NCBI GenBank assembly: GCA_001632435.1
Contig: KV423968.1
Span: 1 to 64,000, forward strand
Direction: 5' to 3'
Length of the DNA: 64,000 nucleotides
Source of the DNA: Calocera cornea HHB12733
Lineage: Eukaryota > Basidiomycota > Dacrymycetes > Dacrymycetales > Dacrymycetaceae
Made by a program: the position numbers and the translations under genes. This document shows, piece after piece, positions 55,563 to 64,000 of this stretch; within the stretch, counting starts at the first letter, position 1, and each line of letters opens with the position of its first letter. The notes below the pieces were generated by a model, which saw only the letters and a program-made list of their open reading frames with translations, was not told the origin of the DNA and made no database searches.

Positions 55563-56450
55563 ATGTCCACCGAAGCCAAGCCCACTCTGTACGTATTCGG
55601 CCCCGCCGTCTGGCCCAAAGTGCCCGAGATCGCCCTCGTAGAGCTGGGCTATCCTGCGGACGCGGTCGAGAAGAAGAGTGTGAATCTTGGTGAGCCGGAG
55701 GCGGACCAGAGGGCACAGGACGGGGGAGCTGACGATCGTGATTTGAAGCCGCCGCCGAGAACCTGTCACCCGAGTTCGTGAAGATCTCGAAGCCTGCCAC
55801 TCTCCCGGTTCTGGTGGTGGAGGGTAACACGTACCCTTCTACTATCGACGTCAACAAGTACCTTGTGGCCCACCGCAGCGACCAGCGGCAAACACCAAGC
55901 ACTGATCGATGCCCTGCACGCGGATGTCATCGACCCGAACTTCCCGTTCGTCGGACCCCGCTCGGTTGCGGAGCTCGAGGCAAAGAAGGGCGACTTTTAG
56001 GGCGACTTCATCTGCAACCGGTACCAAGCGGTCGTCGGGTACCACGAGACCGCGGACGAGGAGATGAAGGCGTACCTCGCAACGAAGCTGCCGAAACTCG
56101 GGTACCTCAACTCGCTCTACACCGAGGCGCTCGCGGATAAGGTGCAGGAGTTTGTGAACACCTCAATCGCGCATATGCAGCGTGTCGACGGATTTATTCT
56201 CCATACCCTGCCGATGTACCTCCCCGAGAGCGGGTTCGTCGAGGGTGCGATCCCGGGAGAGGCAGACTTCCACCTTGCGGCATGGATCGCCCGTATCTCT
56301 CTTCTGAGCGGTGCTCCGACCACGGCTAAGATTCCAGAAGCACTTGAGAAGGAGCTTGGGCAGAAACTCCCCGAGAAGGTTGCCAGCTACCTGGCGGCAT
56401 GGGCGGAGAGGGCGGGCTGGAAGGCCGTGTACGCTGACGGGCTCCACTAA
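55563..56450 (+). pseudogene. GST-like copy 3, frameshifted and with a premature stop
   Basis: Head-to-head sister of copy 2 and almost identical in the N-terminus (LYVFGPAVWPKVPEIALVE, YPADAVEKKSVNLG) and in the C-terminus (YLPESGFVEGAIPGEADFHL, VYADGLH). An intron (about 55686-55749) joins the first exon as in copy 2. Between YLVAHRSDQ and GKHQALIDAL the frame shifts, at about 55870-55895, where copy 2 has HAPHPTPEGKHQALID, and a TAG at 55998-56000 then stops the second frame inside AKKGDF-GDFICNRY. Two independent lesions make this a recent pseudogene. The TATA box is still present, so a non-coding transcript is possible. Confidence 0.85.
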
Positions 56451-56721
56451 CGGATCGGATTTTCTGGATAGACTGAAGTTTCCTCGTATTTTTACTCGCA
56501 TTATACCGCCACACCATTATATCCCTATTTATTACATACAACATCAACAATCAAGTTTATTACATCATATTGGATGCTGTGCGAGGACAGCGCGTGTATC
56601 AAGGCGCCCATCACTACAGTCACATGACCTCTCACACGATAGAACGAGCGCTGCTACATACATAGGGTCCCGTGCCAATCTCAGCAGTCCCAAGTTGTGT
56701 CATTACACTTGACGAGCTGCA

Positions 56722-57631
56722 ATGGGCGCCGCCCAATCCGGTCCCAAGATCACAGCTCAGGACCGGGCTGTACTAGAGTATGTCCTGACCATCACGAACG
56801 GACGTGCAACACTGATTCGACCACCCCTGTAGTTTGAAAATTCAACGAGACAAGGTCCGGCAGTATCAGAAGCGGGTACGTCCTCCGGTCACCTCCCACA
56901 CATCATCTCCTGATCATCAGACTCCAGATCGAAGTCGTCCTCGACGCCGAGAAACGGATTGCGAAGGAGGCACTTGCAGCGGGTCGGAAGGACCGGGCGC
57001 TCATAGCGCTCCGGCGGCGGAAGTACCAGGAGCAGCTGCTGGTCAAGACGGACCAGCAGCTCGAGACGCTCGAGACTCTCGTGCGTCGTCCTTTCCCACC
57101 CGGCTCGCATAACAGCGCTGATGTAGTGTGGGACGGGGTGTAGGTGTCGAACGTCGAGTTCTCGCTCGTGCAGAAGGACGTCATGTTCGGCCTGCAGCAA
57201 GGGAACAGCGTGCTCAAGGAGATGCACAAGGAGATGTCGCTCGAGCAGGTCGAGAAGCTGATGGAGGACACAGCCGATGCGGTGGCTTACCAGCGGGTGC
57301 GTCTGTTCCCCACTTCCCCTTTCTACCACTGCTGACCTATGATGCGTGTGTTGTGGGACATAGGAGATAGACGAGATGCTCATGTCGAGCATGACGCTCG
57401 AGGAAGAGGAGTCCGTGCAGCAGGAGCTGCGCGCCCTCGAGGTCGAGCAGCTCGGATTGCCCGCAGTGCCCGAGACGGTGCCGGTAGGCCAGCTGCCGGA
57501 GGTGCCGACGACAGTGCCCGAGGTGCCAGGTCAGTGCGCCCTTGTGGCAAGCGAATGGTCGCTGATCGTCAGCAGAGACGGCTCCAGTCGAGGAGAGCCA
57601 GCCGGAGCGGAGGGTTGCACTGGAGGCTTGA
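56722..57631 (+). CDS. VPS20: VPS20/CHMP6, ESCRT-III subunit
   Basis: 209 residues in six exons: 56722-56777, 56833-56875, 56928-57080, 57144-57296, 57364-57529 and 57573-57631. Vps20 nucleates ESCRT-III filaments on endosomes and links ESCRT-II to Snf7. MGAAQSGPKIT is an N-myristoylation signal (Gly2, Ser6), specific to this subunit. The Snf7-fold helices are LKIQRDKVRQYQKR, IEVVLDAEKRIAKEALAAGR, YQEQLLVKTDQQLETLETL and VLKEMHKEMSLEQVEKLMED; the acidic helix EEEESVQQELRALE follows. The C-terminus is acidic (PVEESQPERRVALEA) and resembles an MIM motif for Vps4. Convergent with the cyclophilin gene, 114 bases between stops. Confidence 0.92.
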
Positions 57632-57745
57632 TCCGCTTGCTTATACGCTTATCGCTCACGGAGCATGTACTTGTACACCGTTATACAAGCCTTACATTAT
57701 ACGTACACATCTGTATCGTACACCGCGTCACCCAAACGGGACGTC

Positions 57746-59544
57746 TCACCAAGAGGAGAAGTCCCCAAACCCGAGCGTCTTCTGTTTCTTCCTGTCCCCT
57801 CCCGCAACAGCAGCAGGCGTCTCCTCCGCAGCGCGCTTCAGGTACCTCCCTACACCCACGCCCGCCATATCCAGCGCCTGGCCTCGGCCCTTCTCACCCA
57901 GCTTCGTCCCGAGCCACGTCGTCCTGTCGTCCGCCTTCGGCGCGGCTTTCTCGGCGGTGCGCTCCGCTTGCCGCGAGAGCTTGCGCGCCAGGCGTGCTTT
58001 GTAGTCCTCGAACGGGTCTTGGAATCTGCACCACCACTGTATCAGTACCTCTCTCCCACAAGAAACAAGGAACAGGGAAACGGGAAATAGGCGTACATCT
58101 CGATACCGGTGATCTTAATCGCGCTCAAGGGGCTGTCGGTCCCCTTCTTCACGGGCACAGCCTCGATCCGGTCCAGCACGTCCTCCCCGCCCACGAGCTT
58201 GCCGAACACGGTGTGCTTCTTGTCGAGGTGCGGTGCGGGCTTGAAGGTTATGAAGAATTGGGAGCTACGCGTGTGATCAGTATGCCGCCGACCAGATATG
58301 AGACGAGGAAGAGGGGGAAGAGGGACGCACCCGTTCGTGGCCGCCCCGTGGTTCGCCATGCTGACCACTCCGCGCGCATCATGCTTATACGCGCCTTTCA
58401 CGTCCCACTCGTCCCTGAACGGCGTGCCCCAGCAGCTCTCGCCCCCCTTCCCCGTCCCCGTCGGGTCCCCTCCCTGTACCATAAACCCCGGGATCAGCCT
58501 GTGGAACACCGTCTCGTCGTAGTACCCCCTCCGAGCGAGCGTGAGGAAGTTGTAGCACGTCTTGGGCGCGCGGTCGCAATGCAGCTCGAGGTTGAGCGAC
58601 CCGCCCAGATTGGTCAGCACCCGCACATACGCCTTCATCTTCGCACGGTCCTTCTCCTTGGTCGCGGAGGAGATGGACTCGAACATGAACTCTTCTTCGT
58701 CGATCAGGAGCTGCGAGTTGGCCGTGGCAAGGTCCGAGGCGGTAGAGGTGAAGGACGCGGACGCTGCGTTGTTCGTGTACCCGGCGGCGTTGTACGCTTC
58801 CTGCTTCTTGCGTGGTGCGGCGATGACCGCTGCTGGCTTTGACTTCTCCGGAGCCTTTGCCTTCGTAGCCTCGCCCTCCTCCGACTCCTTCTTCTCGGTA
58901 ATATCCTTCCCCGTCGTCCGCTTCAGCACCTTGGCCAAGCTCTCGTTGATCTCTTGCTTCTCCTCGCCCTTTTCCACCGGCCGCTGCACATGCTCGAACC
59001 GCGCCACGCGCCTCTGCTCCACATTATGTGGGTCCTGCAGAGTGATAATGTCGCTCCGCTTGAAGGGCGTGTCGTCGACCAGGTCCCGCCACGCCTTGGT
59101 CTTGACGCACAGCGTGTCGACTGTGTCCCAGGAGAAGACGTTGCCGGACGTGGCGAGCGCGACAATGTGCGAGTGCTCGTTGAACGGTTTGAACGTCACG
59201 GGGTCGTGGTACTGCCCCGTGGTGGGGTTGCGGTGATAGTGCAGTGTGAGCAGGTCCGCCGTCGCCAGCGGCTTGCCCGTCACGGGGTTCGTCCCGTGCT
59301 TCTTGATCCATGGCACAATGTTCATCAAGTCGAAGACATTGCCCGTGCCGTCCGGCTCGCGCACGACGACGGGGTTGTCGAACGGCTGGAGGGAGAGGGC
59401 GCACGAGTCGAAGGGCAGCTGCTGGAGGTCCGAGCCTGTGGGCTTTGCGCGGAATCCCGAGGACGAGGCTGTGTGCTGTCCGCCTGCTGCGCCTGTGTGC
59501 TCGGCGTGCGTTATGTACAGCTTGTTGCTGTTGCCGTGGCCCAT
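57746..59544 (-). CDS. U-box cyclophilin of the PPIL2/Cyp8 type
   Basis: 553 residues in exons 58331-59544, 58097-58264 and 57746-58025. This family couples a U-box ubiquitin-ligase domain to a peptidyl-prolyl isomerase domain and works in the spliceosome. MGHGNSNKLYITHAEHT is the conserved N-terminus; the longer frame upstream lacks conservation. The U-box region has LPFDSCALSLQPFDNPVVV and IVPWIKKHGTNPVTGKPL. The cyclophilin domain has YYDETVFHRLIPGFMVQGGD, DARGVVSMANHG and QFFITFKPAPHLDKKHTVFG. A Lys/Glu-rich linker (KKESEEGEATKAKAPEKSK) separates the domains, and the C-terminus RKKQKTLGFGDFSSW is typical of fungal members. A TATA-like TATATAAT at 59631-59638 sits between this gene and RPP1. 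Confidence 0.92.
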
Positions 59545-59741
59545 CGTGAGTGGTGTGGCAGGGTGTTGAGGAGGGGACGGTGTGAGTCGGTGCGGACGAC
59601 GAGCGCTTGCAAAACGCGACAACGGAGGGTTATATAATCCGGATAAAAAGAAGCACCCAGGGCTCCGGCGTCAGGGTCCAGGCTGAAATTCAAGGCCGCC
59701 TCTCCTCCTGCTCTCACTTCAAGGCCGTGAGTAGAGGCAGG

Positions 59742-61122
59742 ATGTTCATCGACCTGAACGTCCCCTTCCCCGAGCCAATCGCCTACGAGTCACAGCTCAC
59801 ACCAAAGAAGCAAAAGCAGAAGGCAAAGTCCCACGCGCTCACCAATGCACAGGCGTCCACCAGCGCCAGCATCGGGGGCGCGGTGCCTGCACATCCGCTG
59901 GAGAGGCTGAGGGTGCCGGATCGGAAGGCGTTGAGGGAGAGGGTGGAGATGCTCATTCACCGTAAGCTTTTTCTTTCACTTTGCAGCTTAAGGTAGCTGA
60001 TGAGCAATAGTGGGATACACTATCATCGCCTTCGTGCAGACGGTACAATCCAAGCTAGACCCAGCGACCCACGTAAACTGGTTCGACGGCGGCGAAGGCA
60101 CAATATTCAAAGACCTAGATCCGCGGTTCAACGGCGGGAAGCGCGGAGTGGTTCAGCTCCGGAGGCTCAACGTCGTACTGGACGAGGGGAGTGAGAAGGG
60201 GTTTGGGTTTGTCCGTGCTCCCCTCGCCCTTTTCTTTGGAGCACACGCGCTGACTCCTGTGATCCGGTGTAGAACGCGCAAACGACCCAGCTGCTCTCAT
60301 CCTACGACATCCTTTCCCTCACCCCCCTCACAACAGCAACATTCCAGTCCGCCTGCCTGCAACACACAGCGCCCTCGGCGCTCTCCGTGCACCTCATCAC
60401 GCCGCCGCTGCTCCCAGCTCCTCGCCTGCCCTACTACCTCAAGCACACGCTCGTGCGCACCGCGCTCAAGAACGGCGCGCGGTTCGAGATATGCTACGCG
60501 GGCGTGTGGGACGAGGGCGGCAGGAACTGGTGGTGTAACGCCAGGGAGGTCGTGCGCGCTGCCGCGGGCGGGAATAGGATGGGCAGGGAGGGGGTGGTGT
60601 TCTCCGGCGGGGCGGGGAGGGTGCAGCACCTGCGGGCGCCGGGGGACGTGATGAACCTGTACGCTCCTGTTCCTGCCCTTCAACCCATGTGTGGGAGTGC
60701 TGACGTGGGTATGTGGTAATGTCGGCAGCGGAGTGACCCTCGGCCTCGCGCACGAGACGGGCCACGCGGCGCTCTCCCGCATTCCCAAGTCGCTCATCAT
60801 CCGCGCCGAGACGCGCAAGACGTACCGAGCGATCCTCTCCGAGCCCAGGCTAGTGTTCTCTGCCCCTGTGGCTGAGGGTGAGGGCGTGGGTGAGGGTGAT
60901 GCGAATGCAGATGGGGGGCTTGGGGGTGGGGTGAGGAGCACGATGGATGTGCTGAATGAGGAGGAGGAGAAAGGGCGGAAACGCGGGAGGGAGGGTGGAG
61001 AGCTGAATGGAGACATTGTAGAGGAAGGTGGCGACAATGCAGACGCAGACGGGGATGGGGATGGAGAGAGTGAGTTCGAGGGGAAGAAGCGTCGCAAGAA
61101 GCGGCGTAGGAAGAACCGGTGA
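59742..61122 (+). CDS. RPP1: RNase P/MRP subunit RPP1 (human RPP30)
   Basis: 399 residues in exons 59742-59961, 60011-60210, 60273-60658 and 60729-61122. Rpp1 is a TIM-barrel-fold subunit of RNase P (5' maturation of tRNA) and RNase MRP (rRNA processing). MFIDLNVPFPEP is the characteristic start; further landmarks are LGYTIIAFVQTVQSK, VVQLRRLNVVLDE, NAQTTQLLSSYDILSLTP, FEICYAGVWDEG and LGLAHETGHAALSRIPKSL. The C-terminal extension is acidic then strongly basic (GKKRRKKRRRKNR), consistent with nucleolar targeting. Divergent from the cyclophilin gene, only 197 bases between starts, suggesting a shared promoter. Confidence 0.9.
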
Positions 61123-62880
61123 TCGCTGGTGTGCCCCGTCTTCTCTCTGATCGCAGTGATCGGACTCGTCTTGATGGTTCCTCTCTCTTCTGTGGTGCAC
61201 GTATAACAGCATTGTGTGCCTAGAACAGCACTGCCCAACATTAGTCCCTGGGCTGATCGCCCACACCCGTGACCGTCCGTCCAGACCCGGCAAGTCAAAC
61301 GGCAGGCTTCCCTCCCAGATCAGAAGGACATCGATCTGCCGTCCAACAGGTACATACCGGCGGTATCGACCCTGTGTGCCTCATGCTATCCATGCCAGGG
61401 GTTCTTCGGGCCTTGCTCATTGTTGTTGCGTATGTATGTGAGAAGGCATGGCCAGCCCCAGAGAGCAGAGAAGCACGAAGCTTGAACCTTGTTGTGCTCT
61501 AGCCTCTCGCGCGCATCAAGCTTACCATCAGCAATGATGCTCATCGACTCGGCAGTGTGCCCCTGGTCTGGTTCGTAACGGTCGCCCTACTGTACCCCGA
61601 GCTGCGGCCGCCGGCAGAAGCACTCCTCAGTCGGGGGTGTTCCACATACTGTAAGAGACCACTCCGTGGGACCATCATACATAACGAAATGGGCGCCGGC
61701 GGTGTGGAGCTCGGTCCGTTTGACAGGTAGCTATCTGCTTTTTGGGTGGGCAATTGTGCCTGCGTAACGCACGCTCGACCTCGAATCACTGTATTCACGG
61801 TCGAGTGGTTTCTCGCGGGGAGGGAGGTTCTGAAGGAAGCGCAGCATGCCGAGACTCAGTCTCAGATGTGGACCTGCTAGATTTGACGCGAGCGGGGAGT
61901 GTATCACCACTGCATTCTCGTAAGATCGGCCGGCGAAGACGGGAATGTCCGCCAGTGGCTCGCTGAGATGGAGGCTGGCTCAGGCTGGTCAGGATCAAAG
62001 GGCAGAAGCGGTGCAGCGGTTCCTACATAGGCCCGTGACAAACGTGGGGCGACCCAAGTGGGCAGAGAGAACGGCCATGGTCCGGTGGACGAGGGTAGTG
62101 TCATCCCTGTCTCGTCATGGCGGTCTCATCTAATGCGTGGGCTGGAATTCCCCGAAATAGCACAACTGAATGCGGGGTAATTTGCGGGGTACCATGCGGG
62201 AGATGCATCCGAACGAATCGGCGCGCAAGCCAAGCAGGGACGGCGTTCCCATTCAACCCGCACAAAGCTTCGTCGCGCCCGAGCTTACTGTACTTCCCCG
62301 GCAGAACCGCGGCATTTCAACCCTTAGCCTGACCCCGCTCCATTCCGGAGCTCAAGCCCCTTTCGCACCACCTTCTGACCTTCTTCGTGCCTCTATTCAC
62401 TCTTCTCTGCTGCGGCTTGCGGGCCGTGCCTGACCGTCCACAGCATTCTATCTTTGGCGAGGACCGGTCTCGTGAACATCGTGGTTCGTTCCACGCCTCT
62501 CGTCTCTATTCACTCCGGGAGGGCTGCCGAAACACCAATGAGAGCCGGTGTCCAGCATCTGCGGCAACCAAGGTCCCGAAGCCCCCGCATAACAAAGTCG
62601 AGTTCTGCGGGGTACGGTTCCGTGAATACATTCATCGACGATCGAAGCTCTTCGTGCTCTCCTCCACTTTGGAAGCGCTAGGCGGGGCGCTCCGACGCGT
62701 TGGGATCTCGTGGCCTCCGTTCAAACCCGTGTGACCGTTTACATCTAGTAAGCGAACGATCCCCCTGAGGCAAGAAAAGGATATAAAGAGACTGGCCTGG
62801 ATTGCTATGAATGTGATAGCCAACCGCATCCCGCCATCTGGTCCGCCCCTCCCCCTACCCCTCGTCGAGGCGTCACAGAC
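61123..62880. other. Long intergenic region, no gene seen
   Basis: About 1.75 kb between RPP1 and the second sugar transporter. Scattered short open frames have no similarity. No array, transposon or tRNA was recognised. The right end should hold the transporter's promoter. Confidence 0.4.
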
Positions 62881-64000
62881 ATGGCTACTCCACGAAGCAA
62901 CTCTTTCAAAGATGATGAGAAGGTCTCAGAGCCCGAGCTCATCGAGCATGTCGGCGCGGAAGAGAAAGCCCCCACGCAACCCCATGAAGGGCATTTCAAT
63001 GCCCTTGCGATAGTGGCTGCAGAGGAGAAGAAGCTGGGCACTTGGGCGTCCGTCACGAAGTATTGGGTCGTCTTTTTGTGGTGTATGTACATCTCCATTG
63101 GCGCCGCTATCGGAGGCTACGATGGCACGGTACGTGCATCATTATTTTAGAGTGTTCTGTGCTGAACTCCTCGAACAGGTCGCGGGTGCGGTCATTTCTA
63201 TTCCGACCTTCCGTCAAGCGCTCGGTGATTTCATTGATGGACAATATGTTGTCTCCGCTGCATGGCAATCTGGTTTCAACGGCGGCTCTTCTTCCGGGGG
63301 GCTGTTCGGTGCGCTTGCAACTGGATATATCGGCGACAGGATTGGGTGAGGAACGACAGATCTTGCAAGGAATCCGTTCTGACTTGCTCCTGTGAATAGT
63401 CGGAGAGGATCGTTACTTCTCGCATGTATCATCTCAATCGGCGCCATCTTCCTCGAGGTTTTCTTTTCGCACGAGAACCAGGTGATGTTCTTCTTTGGGA
63501 GGACCATCAACGGCTTCGGCGGCGGCATCTTCACCACCGTCGCATCCAGCTATTGTGCGGAAATCTCTCCGCTGCAACTGCGTGGTATCACCACTGGTGC
63601 TGTCAACGAGTGGATTGTTGTGGGTCAATTGTGGGTCCTATCCTACACTGTTGAATGACACCGACTCACCGTTTGAACTAGCATCTCGGCTTGTGTCATC
63701 AAGGGAACCGGTCAGCTGAACTCGACCTGGGCTTACAAGATCCCGCTCGCCATCCAGTGGGTGTTCCCCGCGATCATTCTTGTTGGCCTTCCGTTCGTAC
63801 CGGAGTCTCCGTGGTACTTTGTTCGGAGGGGGCGAGACGACAAAGCGAGGCACTCTCTGGACAGGCTTATCGGGCGTACCGGTGCCGACCTCGACCTTCA
63901 TCTGGCGCAGATCAAAGAGACGATTGAGCTCGAGGAGCGCTTGGCTGGTCAAGCAAAGTGGATCGATCTTTTCAAGGGTGAGCTTTCCTGACCTCATTCT
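62881..64000 (+). CDS. MFS sugar transporter, 3' part outside window
   Basis: Visible exons: 62881-63129, 63179-63345, 63400-63630 and 63682-63977, ending in an intron donor (gtgagc) just before the window edge. Sugar-porter hallmarks are AIGGYDGTVAGAVISIPTF (first helices, with the usual GYD), GYIGDRIGRRGSLLL, FGRTINGFGGGIFTTVASSY, AEISPLQLRGITTGAVNEW and VPESPWYFVRRGR (PESP). The long polar N-terminus (about 60 residues, Glu-rich) resembles fungal alpha-glucoside/maltose-type transporters. Only the first six helices or so are inside the window. Substrate not assignable. The other transporter at 36-38 kb is a different subfamily. Confidence 0.85.

Overview
The window reads as nuclear DNA of a basidiomycete, most likely a wood-decay agaricomycete (polypore-like). 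The evidence is the short GT-AG introns (about 41-65 bases, often with a CTGAC/CTAAC-type branch site), a Plavaka-type transposase (a family typical of basidiomycetes), and fungal families such as DUF6532, F-box/LRR proteins, pepsin-like proteases, phytase, sugar transporters and a GST-like cluster. No tRNA, rRNA, CRISPR array or viral gene was recognised. Exon joins quoted below were worked out by hand from splice signals, reading phase and family or paralogue similarity.

Layout. 1-2.3 kb: 3' part of a Plavaka transposase. 3.3-10.2 kb: two tandem, fast-evolving unknown genes that share a C-terminal module, flanking a Rad9-like gene on the opposite strand. 10.5-15.0 kb: a head-to-head pair of unknown genes that look like distant paralogues of each other. 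15.2-15.3 kb: four copies of a 17-bp palindrome with a 32-bp period. 15.6-17.3 kb: a DUF6532-like gene. 18-23 kb: three F-box/LRR relatives, two of them damaged. 23.5-26.5 kb: a small disordered protein and a membrane-anchored aspartic protease. 28.2-33.1 kb: eIF3h, another F-box-like gene and a decayed partial copy of it. 34.2-41.7 kb: phytase, sugar transporter, PP2C phosphatase and a relic of an FAD monooxygenase. 41.7-49.8 kb: UTP13, a PPR protein and WDR5. 50.3-56.5 kb: a GST-like cluster (two intact copies, one pseudogene) interleaved with CBR1 and MIM2. 56.7-61.1 kb: VPS20, PPIL2-type cyclophilin and RPP1. 62.9 kb to the end: a second sugar transporter, cut by the window edge.

The left half (to about 33 kb) is dominated by unknown, transposon and decaying multigene-family sequence. 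The right half is mostly conserved housekeeping genes: rRNA processing (UTP13), RNase P/MRP (RPP1), splicing-type cyclophilin (PPIL2), translation (eIF3h at the boundary), chromatin (WDR5), mitochondria (PPR, MIM2), sterol/fatty-acid electron transfer (CBR1) and endosomal sorting (VPS20). The most unusual material is the pair of unknown paralogue systems at 3.3-15 kb, whose promoters carry ACGCGT boxes, and the palindrome array next to them.
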